Notes under the pieces: generated by a model
The model's input: the letters and a program-made list of their open reading frames with translations, nothing else
The model's database searches: none
What the model was told of the DNA's origin: nothing
Position numbers and translations under genes: made by a program
NCBI GenBank assembly: GCA_022843805.1
Contig: JALHMY010000009.1
Coordinates: 14,192 to 78,191 of the forward strand
Length of the DNA stretch: 64,000 nucleotides
Reading direction: 5' to 3'
Source: Fuerstiella sp.
Lineage (GTDB): Bacteria; Planctomycetota; Planctomycetia; Planctomycetales; Planctomycetaceae
In this document: one piece after another, positions 18,652 through 27,477 of the stretch
Layout: every line of letters starts with the position of its first letter
Position numbering within the stretch: position 1 is the first letter of the stretch

Positions 18652-19829
18652 CGAATGACAACCTTCCTGCCTTCGATGCTTTTTGCAGCCGCTTCCGAAG
18701 GCAGCAAAATCTGCTCATCCGCAGCGACGCCTTCCAGGACTTCGACCTGTTCGCGGTTGCTGAGTCCCAGTTTGACCGGTCGCCACTGAGCCGTACCATC
18801 GAGTTGAACGAAAACGCCCGCCGTTCCTTCGCGCCACGTCACAGCGCCGGCTGGCAGAGTTTTCGCTTTGTCACGGCGAGCGGTCTCAATGTAGACTTCG
18901 GCCCGTTGCCCCACGGCCCAGTTGGTCGGCAGTTCCAGCACGCGAATGTCGACAGCGAACTCCCGAGTCTCGCGATCTGTTTCTCGGCCCAGACGAGCGA
19001 CCTCGCCGCGAAACGATTTGGCATTCTCGGATCGAAACGCCACGCGAGCCGGTTGTCCGACAGCGATACGAGACATCTCCGTTTCATCCACCCACGCACT
19101 AACCCACAGCACTTCGGTGGAGATCAAACTCAGCACCGGACTGCCGGGAACGGCAACGGCCCCGGGATCGCGATATCGCTGCACAATCAGCCCGGCAAAC
19201 GGTGCCGCGACGACTGTGTCAGCCAGTCTGGCCTGATGAAACGCCAGTGTGCTTTCGGCGACAAGCTCCTGCTGTTTGGCTTCGAGCAACGCGGCATCCG
19301 CACGGGCGACTCCGGCAAGAGCCACATCCATTTGCTCGCGTGCTTTGTCCATGTCTGTGGGGCTGGCCGCGTTGGATTTGATCAGCATGGCCACTCGCTC
19401 GTGATTCTGTTCGGCCTGTTTGAACACAGCCTGAGTCTGGTTCTGATCGGCTTCGAAGCGATTCAATCCCGCCTTCGCTGCAGCGACTCCAACTTTCGCC
19501 ATTTCAGCCTGTTGCTTGAGTTCCGTATCATCCAGTTGAAACAGCACGTCACCAGCTTGAATGGTATCGCCCTGGTCGACGCGAACATCCTGAAGCCGAC
19601 CTGATATCTTGGGACTGATGATCGCCTTCTGCTTCGCTTCCAAAGTCCCGGTTCCCATGACTTCGGCTACGATAGCACCTTCGGTCACCTCAACCACTGC
19701 CACGATAACCGGGGAAAAGCGAAGCCAGTAAATGGCTGTTCCAGCAACGACGCTGAACACCACCAGTTTTAGCAGTCTGGGCAGCCAGTTCGAGGCCACG
19801 ATTGACCGCTTGGTTTGCTGAGTTGACAT
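18648..19829 (-). CDS. Periplasmic membrane-fusion protein, HlyD/DevB type
   Basis: A 393-residue RND/HlyD-type adaptor: an N-terminal anchor at about residues 18-38, a biotinyl-lipoyl half motif around ISPKISGRLQDVRVDQGD, a long Ala/Gln-rich coiled coil (about 105-200), the returning half APFAGLIVQRYRDPGAV, and beta-barrel and membrane-proximal domains. It bridges the inner-membrane ABC complex to an outer-membrane channel not encoded here. It is first in the exporter operon and follows the leucine-rich-repeat gene by 36 nt. Confidence 0.9.
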   Translation of the reverse strand: MSTQQTKRSIVASNWLPRLLKLVVFSVVAGTAIYWLRFSPVIVAVVEVTEGAIVAEVMGTGTLEAKQKAIISPKISGRLQDVRVDQGDTIQAGDVLFQLDDTELKQQAEMAKVGVAAAKAGLNRFEADQNQTQAVFKQAEQNHERVAMLIKSNAASPTDMDKAREQMDVALAGVARADAALLEAKQQELVAESTLAFHQARLADTVVAAPFAGLIVQRYRDPGAVAVPGSPVLSLISTEVLWVSAWVDETEMSRIAVGQPARVAFRSENAKSFRGEVARLGRETDRETREFAVDIRVLELPTNWAVGQRAEVYIETARRDKAKTLPAGAVTWREGTAGVFVQLDGTAQWRPVKLGLSNREQVEVLEGVAADEQILLPSEAAAKSIEGRKVVIR

Positions 19830-19865
19830 TGTTGGACTCTTTCGAAGATTGGTGAGGATCTCTCG

Positions 19866-20504
19866 TCAGTAGCGAATTCTCACAGCGGGAATTGCCAGGT
19901 GCAATCGGTCAATGCCTTCCTGTGTCACACGAGTATTGACCACAGAGAGAAACTTTAGCCTCCGAAGGGCAGTCAAATGATCAATCCCGGCGTCCGAGAT
20001 GTTGGTGTCATTCAGGTAAAGCCATTCCAGTAACTCCATGTTCCTTATGTGCTTCAAACCACAATCGGAGATCCGGCAATGGTCAAGTCCCAGCACACGA
20101 AGTGATTTCATCTGCGAAAGACTGGCAAGCCCGACGTTGCTGACCTTGGTCTCATTAAGCATGAGTGATCGAAGTTCGGGCAGGTCCTTAATTGAAACCA
20201 GGGACGTATTCGTGATCTGCGTTTGGCTAACGTCCAGAAACAGCAAGTGCTTCATCACGGAAAGCTGAGTCACACCTATGTCAGTCACTTTACTTTGACT
20301 GAGATCGAGTCGCCGCTTTTCTGTGGTGCGGCAAAGCACTTCCAGCTCCGCATCGCCGACTTGGTTGCGAACAGTGCCTTCGGGCAATATGCCATTCTTG
20401 CTGTCGATTGACACATTTCCGTCAGCAGACACCAAGATTTGTGCCATGCAAACAACAAGAATTCCACTCTGAAGCCACAGCCAGCGAGATGAACTGTCAT
20501 GCAT
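19866..20504 (-). CDS. Exported leucine-rich-repeat protein
   Basis: The protein has a signal peptide (about residues 9-28) followed by five to six LRR units of about 24 residues, with the consensus L-x-x-L-x-L-x-x-T-x-I-(S/T)-(D/N)-x-G-L, for example LFLDVSQTQITNTSL and LEWLYLNDTNISDAGI. This repeat class is common in extracytoplasmic planctomycete proteins and usually mediates protein binding. It may be co-transcribed with the exporter genes downstream. Confidence 0.8.
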   Translation of the reverse strand: MHDSSSRWLWLQSGILVVCMAQILVSADGNVSIDSKNGILPEGTVRNQVGDAELEVLCRTTEKRRLDLSQSKVTDIGVTQLSVMKHLLFLDVSQTQITNTSLVSIKDLPELRSLMLNETKVSNVGLASLSQMKSLRVLGLDHCRISDCGLKHIRNMELLEWLYLNDTNISDAGIDHLTALRRLKFLSVVNTRVTQEGIDRLHLAIPAVRIRY

Positions 20505-20551
20505 GATACTCTCCCCCTCGATCCATTGACTGATGCCTCAGCATCATCATA

Positions 20552-20571
20552 ATATTCAAAAAATCGAATAT
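20552..20571. promoter_or_regulatory. ArsR-type operator candidate
   Basis: ATATTC (20552-20557) and GAATAT (20566-20571) form a perfect dyad with an 8-bp A-rich spacer, 34 bp upstream of the ArsR gene. The form ATTC-N8-GAAT resembles ArsR/SmtB operators. A second dyad TGATGC-ctca-GCATCA (20531-20546) lies nearer the divergent LRR gene. Autoregulation is inferred. Confidence 0.5.
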
Positions 20572-20605
20572 GTGAATCGACTGGTCTCAATATGGATCTA
20601 AGAGA

Positions 20606-21019
20606 ATGGCAGATTCTCGACAACAAAAGGCCACAGCAGAGCTGCTGAAGGCGTTTTCTCATCCGACCCGGCTGTCCATTCTGCAGGAGTTGCTGGCTGG
20701 TCCACGCTGCGTGACTGACATGGAAGAAATCCTTCCGGCAAGACAAGCCAATATCTCGCAGCATCTTGCTGTGCTGCGGAATGCCAGGCTTGTGGACTAT
20801 GCTCAGGATGGAGTTCTGAAATGCTACTACCTCTGTCGCCCGAGGTTGGTGAAGGAACTTCTCACGCTGGTTGGGCGTGATGAACCCATGGTGACTCGTA
20901 CGGCCGCAGAGATTAAAGCCGATAAGAAACGAATGGCAGAAATCAGTGAATCATCCCGGTCAGTTGGCGCGCCGGCCGTAGCGAGCAGCGGCGTCAAGCG
21001 GAAGTCGCGAGCCAGATGA
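20606..21019 (+). CDS. ArsR/SmtB-family transcriptional regulator
   Basis: A 137-residue protein with the ArsR winged helix: ELLKAFSHPTRLSILQEL, then CVTDMEEILPARQANISQHLAVLRNARLV. One Cys precedes the recognition helix and another lies in LKCYYLC, so thiol-based metalloid sensing is possible, but the classical ELCVCDL motif is absent. The C-terminal tail is basic. The stop overlaps the start of the desulfurase-methyltransferase gene by 4 nt (ATGA), so the regulator very probably controls that enzyme. Confidence 0.85.
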   Translation: MADSRQQKATAELLKAFSHPTRLSILQELLAGPRCVTDMEEILPARQANISQHLAVLRNARLVDYAQDGVLKCYYLCRPRLVKELLTLVGRDEPMVTRTAAEIKADKKRMAEISESSRSVGAPAVASSGVKRKSRAR

Positions 21020-22917
21020 ACAGGCAGATCTATCTGGATTACAACGCCAGCACACCGCTCGCTCCGGAAGTGGCCGAGGCTATGCGGCCTTTTTTAAGCG
21101 TGGCCTACGGAAATCCCTCCAGTCTGCACTGGGCGGGAAGTCCTGCTCGCGATGCTGTTGAGAAAGCCCGCTCTCAAGTCGCGGCCCTGCTCTGTTGCGA
21201 CGCAACCGAAGTCATCTTCACTTCCGGAGGAACAGAAGCGAACAATTACGCGATCAAAGGGGCGTTCTTCTCGGCGAAGGATCGAGGGGCTCCATTTCAC
21301 ATCATAACCAGTTGTATCGAACATCCGGCTGTGCTGGAGCCTTGTCGATTTCTGCAGGCACTAGGCGCCGAGATTACTCTTCTGCGGGTTGATCGTTTTG
21401 GTGTCGTCGATCCTGACGATGTGCGACGTGCAATTCGTCCACACACTCGGCTGATTACCATCATGCATGCCAACAACGAAGTCGGCACCATTCAACCCAT
21501 CGGGTCGATCGCTGCGATAGCCCGAGACCATGGAATCCCGTTGCACACGGATGCCGCTCAATCGGCTGGTAAGGTCTCCGTCGACGTTGAGTTATTGTCT
21601 GTTGATCTGCTTTCGATCGCTGGGCATAAGCTCTATGGGCCAAAGGGAGTCGGTGTCCTGTTTGTTCGTGAAGGAGTTCCGCTGGAGCCGTTGCTGCATG
21701 GAGCCGGGCACGAATCCGGTCGGCGAGCTGGCACGGAAAACATCCTTGAGATCGTCGGTCTGGGCGCAGCCTGCGAAGTGGCAGACGAATGTGTTGACCG
21801 TGGTATGGTGCGACAATTGCGGGACGAGTTCTGGGAGAGGCTTCGGGATGAGTTTGGTGACCGCATCGTTCTCAATGGTCATCCTGTCGATCGGCTCCCT
21901 AATACACTAAATGTCAGCTTTCTGGATCACGCCGGGTATGATGTTCTTGCTCAGCTTCCGAGCATTGCTGCATCAACAGGATCGGCGTGTCATGCTGGAG
22001 CGGCAACGATGAGTCCTGTGCTCGCCGCGATGGGAGCGTCATTCGAGGTCGGTCGGGGCGCTGTGAGATTCAGCTTTGGACGAATGACGACAGGTGATGA
22101 CATCAATGCGGCGATAGACCTTCTGGCAGGCATTCAAAGAACAGATGGAAAACGAAACATGAAGCCACTATCACAATACACACCGGACGAGATCAAAACT
22201 GCAGTTGCAGAACGATACAGCTCCGTAGCTACCAGTCCTGATGAGAAGTTTAATTTTCCGGTCGGGCGAAAGTTCGCCGAAAGCGTCGGGTACGTGGCAG
22301 CGGTACTGGACAGCTTGCCGCGGGGAATGTGGGAATCATTCACAGGTGCCGGTAATCCGCAGGCGTTCGTCGATGCGAGGCCGGGAGAAACGGTGCTGGA
22401 TCTTGGATGCGGAGCAGGACTGGACCTGTATCTGTATTCTCAAAAGGTTGGCCAGACGGGAAAGCTTTATGGGCTCGATCTTTCGGCGGACATGCTGAGC
22501 AAAGCTCGGCGTAATCTCCTTGAAATGGGCGTTGCAAACGTCGAGTGGCTCAATGCTCCGGCGGACCGGATTCCATTTCCAGACAGTTCGGTCGATCTGG
22601 TGACCGCCAATGGAATCTACAATCTGTCGCCGGACAAGGATGCGGTCATGCGAGAAGTTGCACGCGTTCTGAAACCCGGTGGTCGTACGATCTTCGCGGA
22701 AATTGTGCTGAAGAGTGAATTGCCGAACGAAGTACGCAGTGAAATCAAAGACTGGTTCAGATGTATCGGCGGGGCGCTCGTGGAAGGAGACTTCCTGCAA
22801 CGTCTGGTAGCCAACGGCCTGACAAACCCGGAAATCCTTTGGCTTGGTCGCAATTCGAGAACAGGTCACGAACTTTCAAACTGTGCCGTTATTCGGGCAG
22901 AAAAGGGCAGATCATGA
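21016..22917 (+). CDS. Cysteine desulfurase / selenocysteine lyase-like domain fused to SAM methyltransferase
   Basis: A 633-residue two-domain protein. Residues 1-375 are a class V PLP enzyme of the NifS group: IYLDYNASTPL start, TSGGTEANNYA, HANNEVGTIQP, HTDAAQSAGK, the Schiff-base lysine in SIAGHKLYGPKG, and the catalytic Cys in STGSACHAGA. The ACH context resembles selenocysteine lyases more than IscS (ACTS). After a short linker, residues 380-633 are a Rossmann methyltransferase with SAM motif VLDLGCGAGLDLYLY and upstream LPRGMWESFTGAGNP, a pattern of ArsM-like methyltransferases, but without the expected N-terminal cysteine pair. A sulfur, selenium or metalloid methylation role is plausible but unproved. 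It is translationally coupled to an ArsR regulator. Confidence 0.82.
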   Translation: MNRQIYLDYNASTPLAPEVAEAMRPFLSVAYGNPSSLHWAGSPARDAVEKARSQVAALLCCDATEVIFTSGGTEANNYAIKGAFFSAKDRGAPFHIITSCIEHPAVLEPCRFLQALGAEITLLRVDRFGVVDPDDVRRAIRPHTRLITIMHANNEVGTIQPIGSIAAIARDHGIPLHTDAAQSAGKVSVDVELLSVDLLSIAGHKLYGPKGVGVLFVREGVPLEPLLHGAGHESGRRAGTENILEIVGLGAACEVADECVDRGMVRQLRDEFWERLRDEFGDRIVLNGHPVDRLPNTLNVSFLDHAGYDVLAQLPSIAASTGSACHAGAATMSPVLAAMGASFEVGRGAVRFSFGRMTTGDDINAAIDLLAGIQRTDGKRNMKPLSQYTPDEIKTAVAERYSSVATSPDEKFNFPVGRKFAESVGYVAAVLDSLPRGMWESFTGAGNPQAFVDARPGETVLDLGCGAGLDLYLYSQKVGQTGKLYGLDLSADMLSKARRNLLEMGVANVEWLNAPADRIPFPDSSVDLVTANGIYNLSPDKDAVMREVARVLKPGGRTIFAEIVLKSELPNEVRSEIKDWFRCIGGALVEGDFLQRLVANGLTNPEILWLGRNSRTGHELSNCAVIRAEKGRS

Positions 22918-22991
22918 AACGGCCTTCGGTACGAAGTCTGAGACTGTGGTCTATGAAAGCAGTCTAGCTGGCATGTCTCCCCCACGGTGTT

Positions 22992-23451
22992 GTGGCTCCC
23001 ATCGCAAACGCGCAAGTACAGGTTGACGGCATTGATCAGTATTGCTCCATGCATAAGACAATCATAGAGCAGCAGGGACGCATCACACGGGAGTTTTTGT
23101 TGCAGAGACGTCACTTCTTTGGCGTAGGTGCTTTTGAGCGACGCAAGGGTGAGATCTCAATCTTTGACAGCAAGGCGGTCGTTACGTCGTTGGCAGTGAT
23201 GGCATGCCCGTTATCTTCAATGACCTCGCTGTTTTTTGTTGCAGGCAGCACTGTTCGTTGGAGGGCAGGTAACGGAATCACAGGAAGTCATGCTGCGTGA
23301 GGCAATTGATATCGAGAAGTTTGATCAGACACTTGCTGAGCAGGCAACAAAACGGGGTATCGATACCTACAAGCCCTTCATGTTTTCGGTCGAGTGCAAA
23401 TCTCAGAAAGTTCAACAGAAATTAATCAATGGAACATGCCACATCGAATGA
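22992..23451 (+). pseudogene. Frameshifted acetolactate decarboxylase-like (BudA-family) remnant
   Basis: Three successive reading frames give one plausible protein. The first (from 22992) contains FFGVGAFERRKGEISIFDSK, like the YGVGALxGLxGEVTxxDG segment of BudA-like proteins. A middle part in another frame reads VGSDGMPVIFNDLA. The last (23236-23451) reads AALFVGGQVTESQEVML and GIDTYKPFMFSVE, like the family C-terminal half. At least two frameshifts are needed, so the gene appears dead. Family assignment rests on remembered pattern only. Confidence 0.45.
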
Positions 23452-23902
23452 GCGAATCTGACTGATGATTAGCCCTTCTTGGAATTGCCCGCGAACGCAC
23501 CTCTTCGACGCTCCGGTGGTCACGACCGATGTTGCGAACGAGAGTTCGCTTCGCTACTCCGGTCCGACACGCCGAGGCAGCCAACAAGTTGATCTGCGAG
23601 GATTCGAATTACTGTCCGATTGCGTAGTCGAATTGATCGCACGTGCTTATTGCGGAAACTGTAAAGTTATCGCGACTGCAATTGATGCTGGACAAAAGAC
23701 GTTATCCGGCGCTATGAGTCGAGTTGTGAAAAACTCACAGGTGGAGGGATTCTTGCGGTTGCCGCGTGAGTGAATTTGTTGCTTGATTCGGTAATGTCAT
23801 ACATGGCTGTAAGAGCTGTTGCATGGTGTCTGAACACCGTCGGCGTCAAAACGGCAAAGCTTGCGGATGACCTGTGATTGATGGAATGTTCAATGGAGCG
23901 TC
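23452..23902. other. Gap without a recognised gene before the recombinase
   Basis: A 102-codon plus-strand ORF at 23465-23773 has no recognisable motif, no clear ribosome site and composition like random coding, so I do not call it. No repeat or promoter stood out. Confidence 0.4.
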
Positions 23903-24886
23903 ATGGATGATGAGCAATTACCTGGTAGGCCAGGCGAATACGGATTGATCGGAACGGCGGACTCTGAATTGCCTTCGCTCGTTGCGAATGCTGGCAGTGC
24001 GGCGAGGTTTGCCTTTGAGGAGTTCATTCATGGGCAGGTTCGGAATGTGCATACCCGTAAAGCGTACTTGCATGCTGTGAAGAGGTTTTCGGCGTGGTGT
24101 GGTGAACGGCGGCTGGAACTGGTGCGGGTTGCTCCGGCAGATGTGGGTCGATATCTGGATTCCATGACGGTGTCCACGCCGACTCGCAAGCTGCATCTGG
24201 CCGCGTTGCGAAGGTTCTTCGATGAACTGGTTATGCGGCATGTGGTGATTCTCAATCCGGCGTTGTCGGTGAGAACCGAACGGCACCAGGCTGTGGAAGG
24301 AAAGACGCCTGAAATCACGGTGGAACATGCTCGACGACTACTGAAGTGCATCAATGATTCTCACGACATCGGCCGTCGTGATCGAGCCATCATCGGCATT
24401 CTGATTTACACGGCAGCCCGTGTCGGGGCGGTGGCCAAGCTACGGAGATCCGACTTTTACGATATCGGCGACCAGTACTGCCTGCGATTTCATGAGAAGA
24501 ATGGAAAGGTCCGTGAGATTCCGGTGCGGCATGATTTGCAACTTGCGATTGCAGAATATCTGGATCGCACTGGTCTGCTGTATGCCGCTCCAGCATCTCC
24601 GTTGTTTCGCACAACGGTGAGACGCAGTCGGCGGTTGACGCAGAATGGCATGACAGCGGACGACATGGCTCGCATGATGAAACGACGTCTGCATGATGCC
24701 GGGCTTTCCAGGCGATTATCTCCCCACTCGCTGCGTGTGACCACGATCACGGACCTTCTGGAACAGGGAGTCCCACTGGCTGATGTGCAGTACCTCGCTG
24801 GACATGCTGATCCTCGCACGACACGACTTTATGACCGTCGACAGAGAAGAGTGACCCGGAATATCGTGGAACGCATCTCTGTTTAA
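23903..24886 (+). CDS. Tyrosine recombinase (XerC/phage-integrase family)
   Basis: A 327-residue site-specific recombinase. The N-terminal SAM-like core-binding domain occupies about residues 30-125 (FIHGQVRNVHTRKAYLHAVKRF). Catalytic residues are visible: Arg near 170 in AARVGAVAKL, Lys in the FHEKNGKVREIP hairpin, HSLR near 274, His near 298 in LAGHADPRTT, and the nucleophilic Tyr near 309 in RLYDRRQ. It lacks the extra insertion typical of integron integrases. It stands at the left boundary of the accessory region and is followed directly by palindromic repeats, so it probably moved at least part of that region. Confidence 0.88.
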   Translation: MDDEQLPGRPGEYGLIGTADSELPSLVANAGSAARFAFEEFIHGQVRNVHTRKAYLHAVKRFSAWCGERRLELVRVAPADVGRYLDSMTVSTPTRKLHLAALRRFFDELVMRHVVILNPALSVRTERHQAVEGKTPEITVEHARRLLKCINDSHDIGRRDRAIIGILIYTAARVGAVAKLRRSDFYDIGDQYCLRFHEKNGKVREIPVRHDLQLAIAEYLDRTGLLYAAPASPLFRTTVRRSRRLTQNGMTADDMARMMKRRLHDAGLSRRLSPHSLRVTTITDLLEQGVPLADVQYLAGHADPRTTRLYDRRQRRVTRNIVERISV

Positions 24887-24899
24887 GTGGTTGGGATTC

Positions 24900-24988
24900 G
24901 GGCGTTGCCCTTGCGGGCCGGGGAGCTGCTGGCTTCGCTGGACGCTCGGTCCTGCGGACTGCTTCGCACCCTGCGCATCCCTAACGCG
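24900..24988 (+). repeat. Palindromic repeat A, copy 1
   Basis: This ~90-bp GC-rich element begins GGGCGTTGCCC, continues through several short stems, and ends GCATCCCTAACGCG. It starts 13 bp after the recombinase stop. A second copy at 38904-38995 shares both ends and the blocks CGCTCGGTCC and GGACTGC. The ends pair with each other (GCGTT with AACGC). Confidence 0.75.
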
Positions 24989-25538
24989 GATGACCACAGT
25001 TGCACAGCGGGGCTCTGCCCCGGACCCCGGGATTTTCTTCAGGCATGGGCTCGCATCGAAGTGGCTGGGCTGCAGGATTGATGGTTGCGCTTTGGCGGGG
25101 ATTTGCGGTCTTTGGTACTGCCAGACCGCTGGGCAAAACCTTCCGACGACGTTGAATCATCACCCATTGCTGAAGAAAAACAGGCCAGCGTATTCGGTAA
25201 CAAAGTCACCGAATCACGCTGGCCTCAAACGTCACTCCGACGCTTCGGCGAGAGTATCCCTGACTGGTTGCGTCCCCGCAGAGCCAGCTTCCGTTTTCCC
25301 TCGCTCAGCCAGAATGCCACAGTTGCAGCATTCAGTCACTCCGCTTGATCACGAACCGGAATTGTGGCATGAACGTTGTCGGGATCTCTCCATTCGAGCG
25401 GAACGACGCTCAGGACTCGGGCAGTTCATTTCGGTCATCGCATTCCTCGACTGCAGCATCAGGCAGTGAACGGATGCAGATGGCGTGCATGAATCGGTTT
25501 TAGAAGAACCTATCCCGTCGTCGGCTTTCTCAGTGTAA
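24989..25538. other. Non-coding or degraded stretch with a 16-bp hairpin
   Basis: A strong inverted repeat at 25183-25224 pairs GGCCAGCGT-ATTCGGT with ACCGAAT-C-ACGCTGGCC, with one bulged base and a 9-nt loop. No T-run follows, so it is not a standard terminator; it may be the end of a small mobile element. A 51-codon ORF from 25314 (MPQLQHSVTPLDHEPELWHE) could be a fragment of a lost gene. No intact gene is supported. Confidence 0.4.
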
Positions 25539-25643
25539 CACGGCGTCAAGGTCCGACGCCTGCGGCGTCTGCTGCTTTCGCTGCGCGAAAGGCTCCACCT
25601 TGACTATGCCGTGTTGGCCCAACTGTGGGCCGCCGACGGGCCC
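25539..25643 (+). ncRNA. Structured element B, copy 1 (radC-motif-like leader)
   Basis: Outer stem CACGGC-GTCAAGGT pairs with ACCTTGAC-TAT-GCCGTG (ends at 25613). It encloses two hairpins, GACGCC-TGC-GGCGTC and CTTTCGC-TGC-GCGAAAG. It is followed by GGCCCA-actg-TGGGCC (25616-25631), whose right arm can instead pair with GGCCC at 25639-25643. The zinc-ribbon gene starts about 60 nt downstream. Compared with the other three copies, stems are kept while their sequences change. Confidence 0.65.
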
Positions 25644-25700
25644 ATCGATCAACTCATTGGCCAGGAAGACAGTCGGCTGAATGGCTCGGAGATGGAACCC

Positions 25701-25922
25701 ATGCAACAGTCACAAGTGATTCGAATCTCACAGGAAACCTACGCACAGATGTCCGAGAACTACGGCGGCTACTGCACCCAATGTGGTGACGAAGCCTCCG
25801 GAGTTGAACCGGACGCCCGCAAATACGTCTGTGAATCCTGCGGGGAACGAGCCGTGTATGGAATTGAAGAACTCCTGATCAGTGGACTCATTCAGTTCAC
25901 CGATGACGACGGCGAAGACTGA
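25701..25922 (+). CDS. Small zinc-ribbon protein
   Basis: A 73-residue protein; the ATG at 25701 has GGAG 9 nt upstream, better placed than the ATG at 25692 or the longer frame from 25611, which runs into structured element B. Two Cys pairs, CTQC and CESC, about 20 residues apart suggest a zinc ribbon. The C-terminus is acidic. It follows a structured leader and belongs to a series of small accessory genes. Function unknown. Confidence 0.65.
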   Translation: MQQSQVIRISQETYAQMSENYGGYCTQCGDEASGVEPDARKYVCESCGERAVYGIEELLISGLIQFTDDDGED

Positions 25923-26209
25923 CCAAACAGGACGCGAATCATTGGTGGCAAGTACTGCACCAGTGGCTCGCGTCCCCCCCTTTTTGCGCCGGCATTGCAT
26001 CAAGGTTGAAGGACGGTTTCCCATGCATGTCTCTGATTCTCGGTACTGTTCCGAACGCTGTTGCCGAACGTCGCTCTCTTCAAAATCCGAGTTGAATTTA
26101 TCGAAAGTCACAAGGCATCAATCGTCTGATTTCGCGGAGGTTTGATGCCGGTGGCGTGCATCGGTTTTCAATTAGTTTTCAGTGCCCCGTAACGATGAAA
26201 GGCATACCC

Positions 26210-26437
26210 ATGTCCAAACGAATTCGGTTGGCCTGCAGAGGATGCGACACAGATGAAGGCGACGGAATCGACAGCATTCCATCGACCTGGAGAGACGTGA
26301 CGGAGGTTCAGAGTCTGGCAGAATCCCGAAAGGTGGTTCCTGCGGACGACAAGACGAGATCCGCATTCGAATGGTACACACACCTCGGATTCTGCCCGCA
26401 TTGTCAGAAGTCGGAGGACACATCATGCCTTACCTGA
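26210..26437 (+). CDS. Small Cys-containing hypothetical protein
   Basis: Start at 26210 (MSKRIRLACRGC) with AAAGG 7 nt upstream. The 75-residue protein has CRGC near the N-terminus and CPHC near the C-terminus, a possible zinc-binding pair. It overlaps the next gene by 13 nt, so the two form a small operon. Family not recognised. Confidence 0.5.
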   Translation: MSKRIRLACRGCDTDEGDGIDSIPSTWRDVTEVQSLAESRKVVPADDKTRSAFEWYTHLGFCPHCQKSEDTSCLT

Positions 26438-26718
26438 TGCTTTGGCACGGACGAACGGATGCAAGCGAAGAGATGAATGCCTGGGGAGAAGATGGCCCTG
26501 TGTTTGGGCCGTTTCCATTTTTCCACATGACATACAACTGTGACATCAAGTTCAGCCACGAGGACGGACACGTGCTGAACATCGTGGATGACCTCGTCTA
26601 CTACGACGGCCGTTATTACGGCGACTGGTCAATCTTCGATCAGCCGGATGAAGAACAACGTTCTCGACTCATCCCGTTTGATCCCCAGAAGGCCATTCCG
26701 CCAGCAGATTCTGACTGA
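26425..26718 (+). CDS. Small hypothetical protein, aromatic-rich
   Basis: The ATG at 26425 has GGAGG 8 nt upstream. The 97-residue protein starts MPYLMLWHGRTDASEEMNAW and is rich in Phe, Tyr, Trp and Asp, with a PFPFFHMTYNC segment. Such proteins are typical of plasmid or mobile-element cargo next to ArdC and DUF932 genes, but I cannot name a family or function. Confidence 0.6.
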   Translation: MPYLMLWHGRTDASEEMNAWGEDGPVFGPFPFFHMTYNCDIKFSHEDGHVLNIVDDLVYYDGRYYGDWSIFDQPDEEQRSRLIPFDPQKAIPPADSD

Positions 26719-26752
26719 TCCATCTGCCTTCCTTCTGCCACTTCTCATTCTG

Positions 26753-26902
26753 CCACGGCGTCAAGGTCCGCGACCGCCGCTGGCGGCCGCTGCTGCTTTC
26801 GCTGCGCGAAAGACTCCACCTTGACCTGCCGTGGACGGCTCAACTTGTGAGCCTTCGGCAGGGCTCGAATTGCATTTCAATGCTGCAGATGCCGAATGCA
26901 GC
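26753..26902 (+). ncRNA. Structured element B, copy 2
   Basis: Outer stem CCACGGC-GTCAAGGT with ACCTTGAC-CT-GCCGTGG (26828-26834). Inner hairpins are CGCC-GCT-GGCG and CTTTCGC-TGC-GCGAAAG. Next come GGCTCA-acttg-TGAGCC (26837-26853), an alternative pairing of GAGCC with GGCTC at 26862-26866, and GCTGCA-N9-TGCAGC (26882-26902). The next gene starts 20 nt downstream at 26923. Confidence 0.7.
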
Positions 26903-26922
26903 CCAACGGGAGTTACTGACTT

Positions 26923-27219
26923 ATGGTCATCCTGCGAATTCATCGAGATACCTATCCACGAACGGACCACGGTCACACTTGGGTCGAACGCATCTGGTAT
27001 GAGAAGGACGGAAAACGCATCAGCCCACTGATTCCCTCAGCGGGATGTTGCGAACGACTGGGCTCGATGCCTGGCGGTCCCGTTCGATGCGATTTCGTGC
27101 GTGAAGAGAAACTCTACGCACCTGAAGGAGTCACTCGAACGGAGAAGACCGAAGAGGTTCATGACGACGGATTCTATCGAGTGAACTCGGTCAGCATTTA
27201 TCGCGATCCAAATCGTTAG
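26923..27219 (+). CDS. Small hypothetical accessory protein
   Basis: A 98-residue protein starting MVILRIHRDTYPRTDHGHTW with GGGAG about 10 nt upstream. It is charged, predicted to be mostly beta, with no cysteine pairs of a defined motif and no membrane span. It lies between copies 2 and 3 of structured element B. Family not recognised. Confidence 0.6.
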   Translation: MVILRIHRDTYPRTDHGHTWVERIWYEKDGKRISPLIPSAGCCERLGSMPGGPVRCDFVREEKLYAPEGVTRTEKTEEVHDDGFYRVNSVSIYRDPNR

Positions 27220-27306
27220 AACGGGTTCGCATCTGTTGTTGCAGATGGATTGCGACTGAAACAGATCAAGGACAGAGGGGACTTCCGCTCGGCCCTTCTC
27301 ATTGTG

Positions 27307-27454
27307 CCACGGCGTCAAGGTCCGCTCCCGCCGTTGGCGTCCGCTGCTGCTTTCGCTGCGCGAAAGGCTCCACCTTGACTTGCCGTGTCTGGCTCAAGAT
27401 TGGGCCGCCGGCAGGCCCGAATCTCATTCATTCGCTGCACACGCCGGATGCAGC
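27307..27454 (+). ncRNA. Structured element B, copy 3 (leader of ardC)
   Basis: Outer stem CACGGC-GTCAAGGT with ACCTTGAC-TT-GCCGTG (27382-27387). Inner hairpins are CGCC-GTT-GGCG and CTTTCGC-TGC-GCGAAAG. Next are GGCTCA-agat-TGGGCC (27391-27406), the competing pair GGGCC with GGCCC at 27414-27418, and GCTGCA-N9-TGCAGC (27434-27454). The ArdC start codon is 24 nt after the last stem, with its ribosome site in between. Confidence 0.7.
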
Positions 27455-27477
27455 TTTCCACGATTCGGAGAACAGAA

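Noticed and set aside
23465-23773. 102-codon ORF before the recombinase
   Set aside because: No recognisable motif, weak start context and atypical composition; left as a gap.
24891-25469. 192-codon plus-strand ORF after the recombinase
   Set aside because: It reads through repeat A and a long hairpin, and has no motif; only a short tail from 25314 could be a gene fragment.
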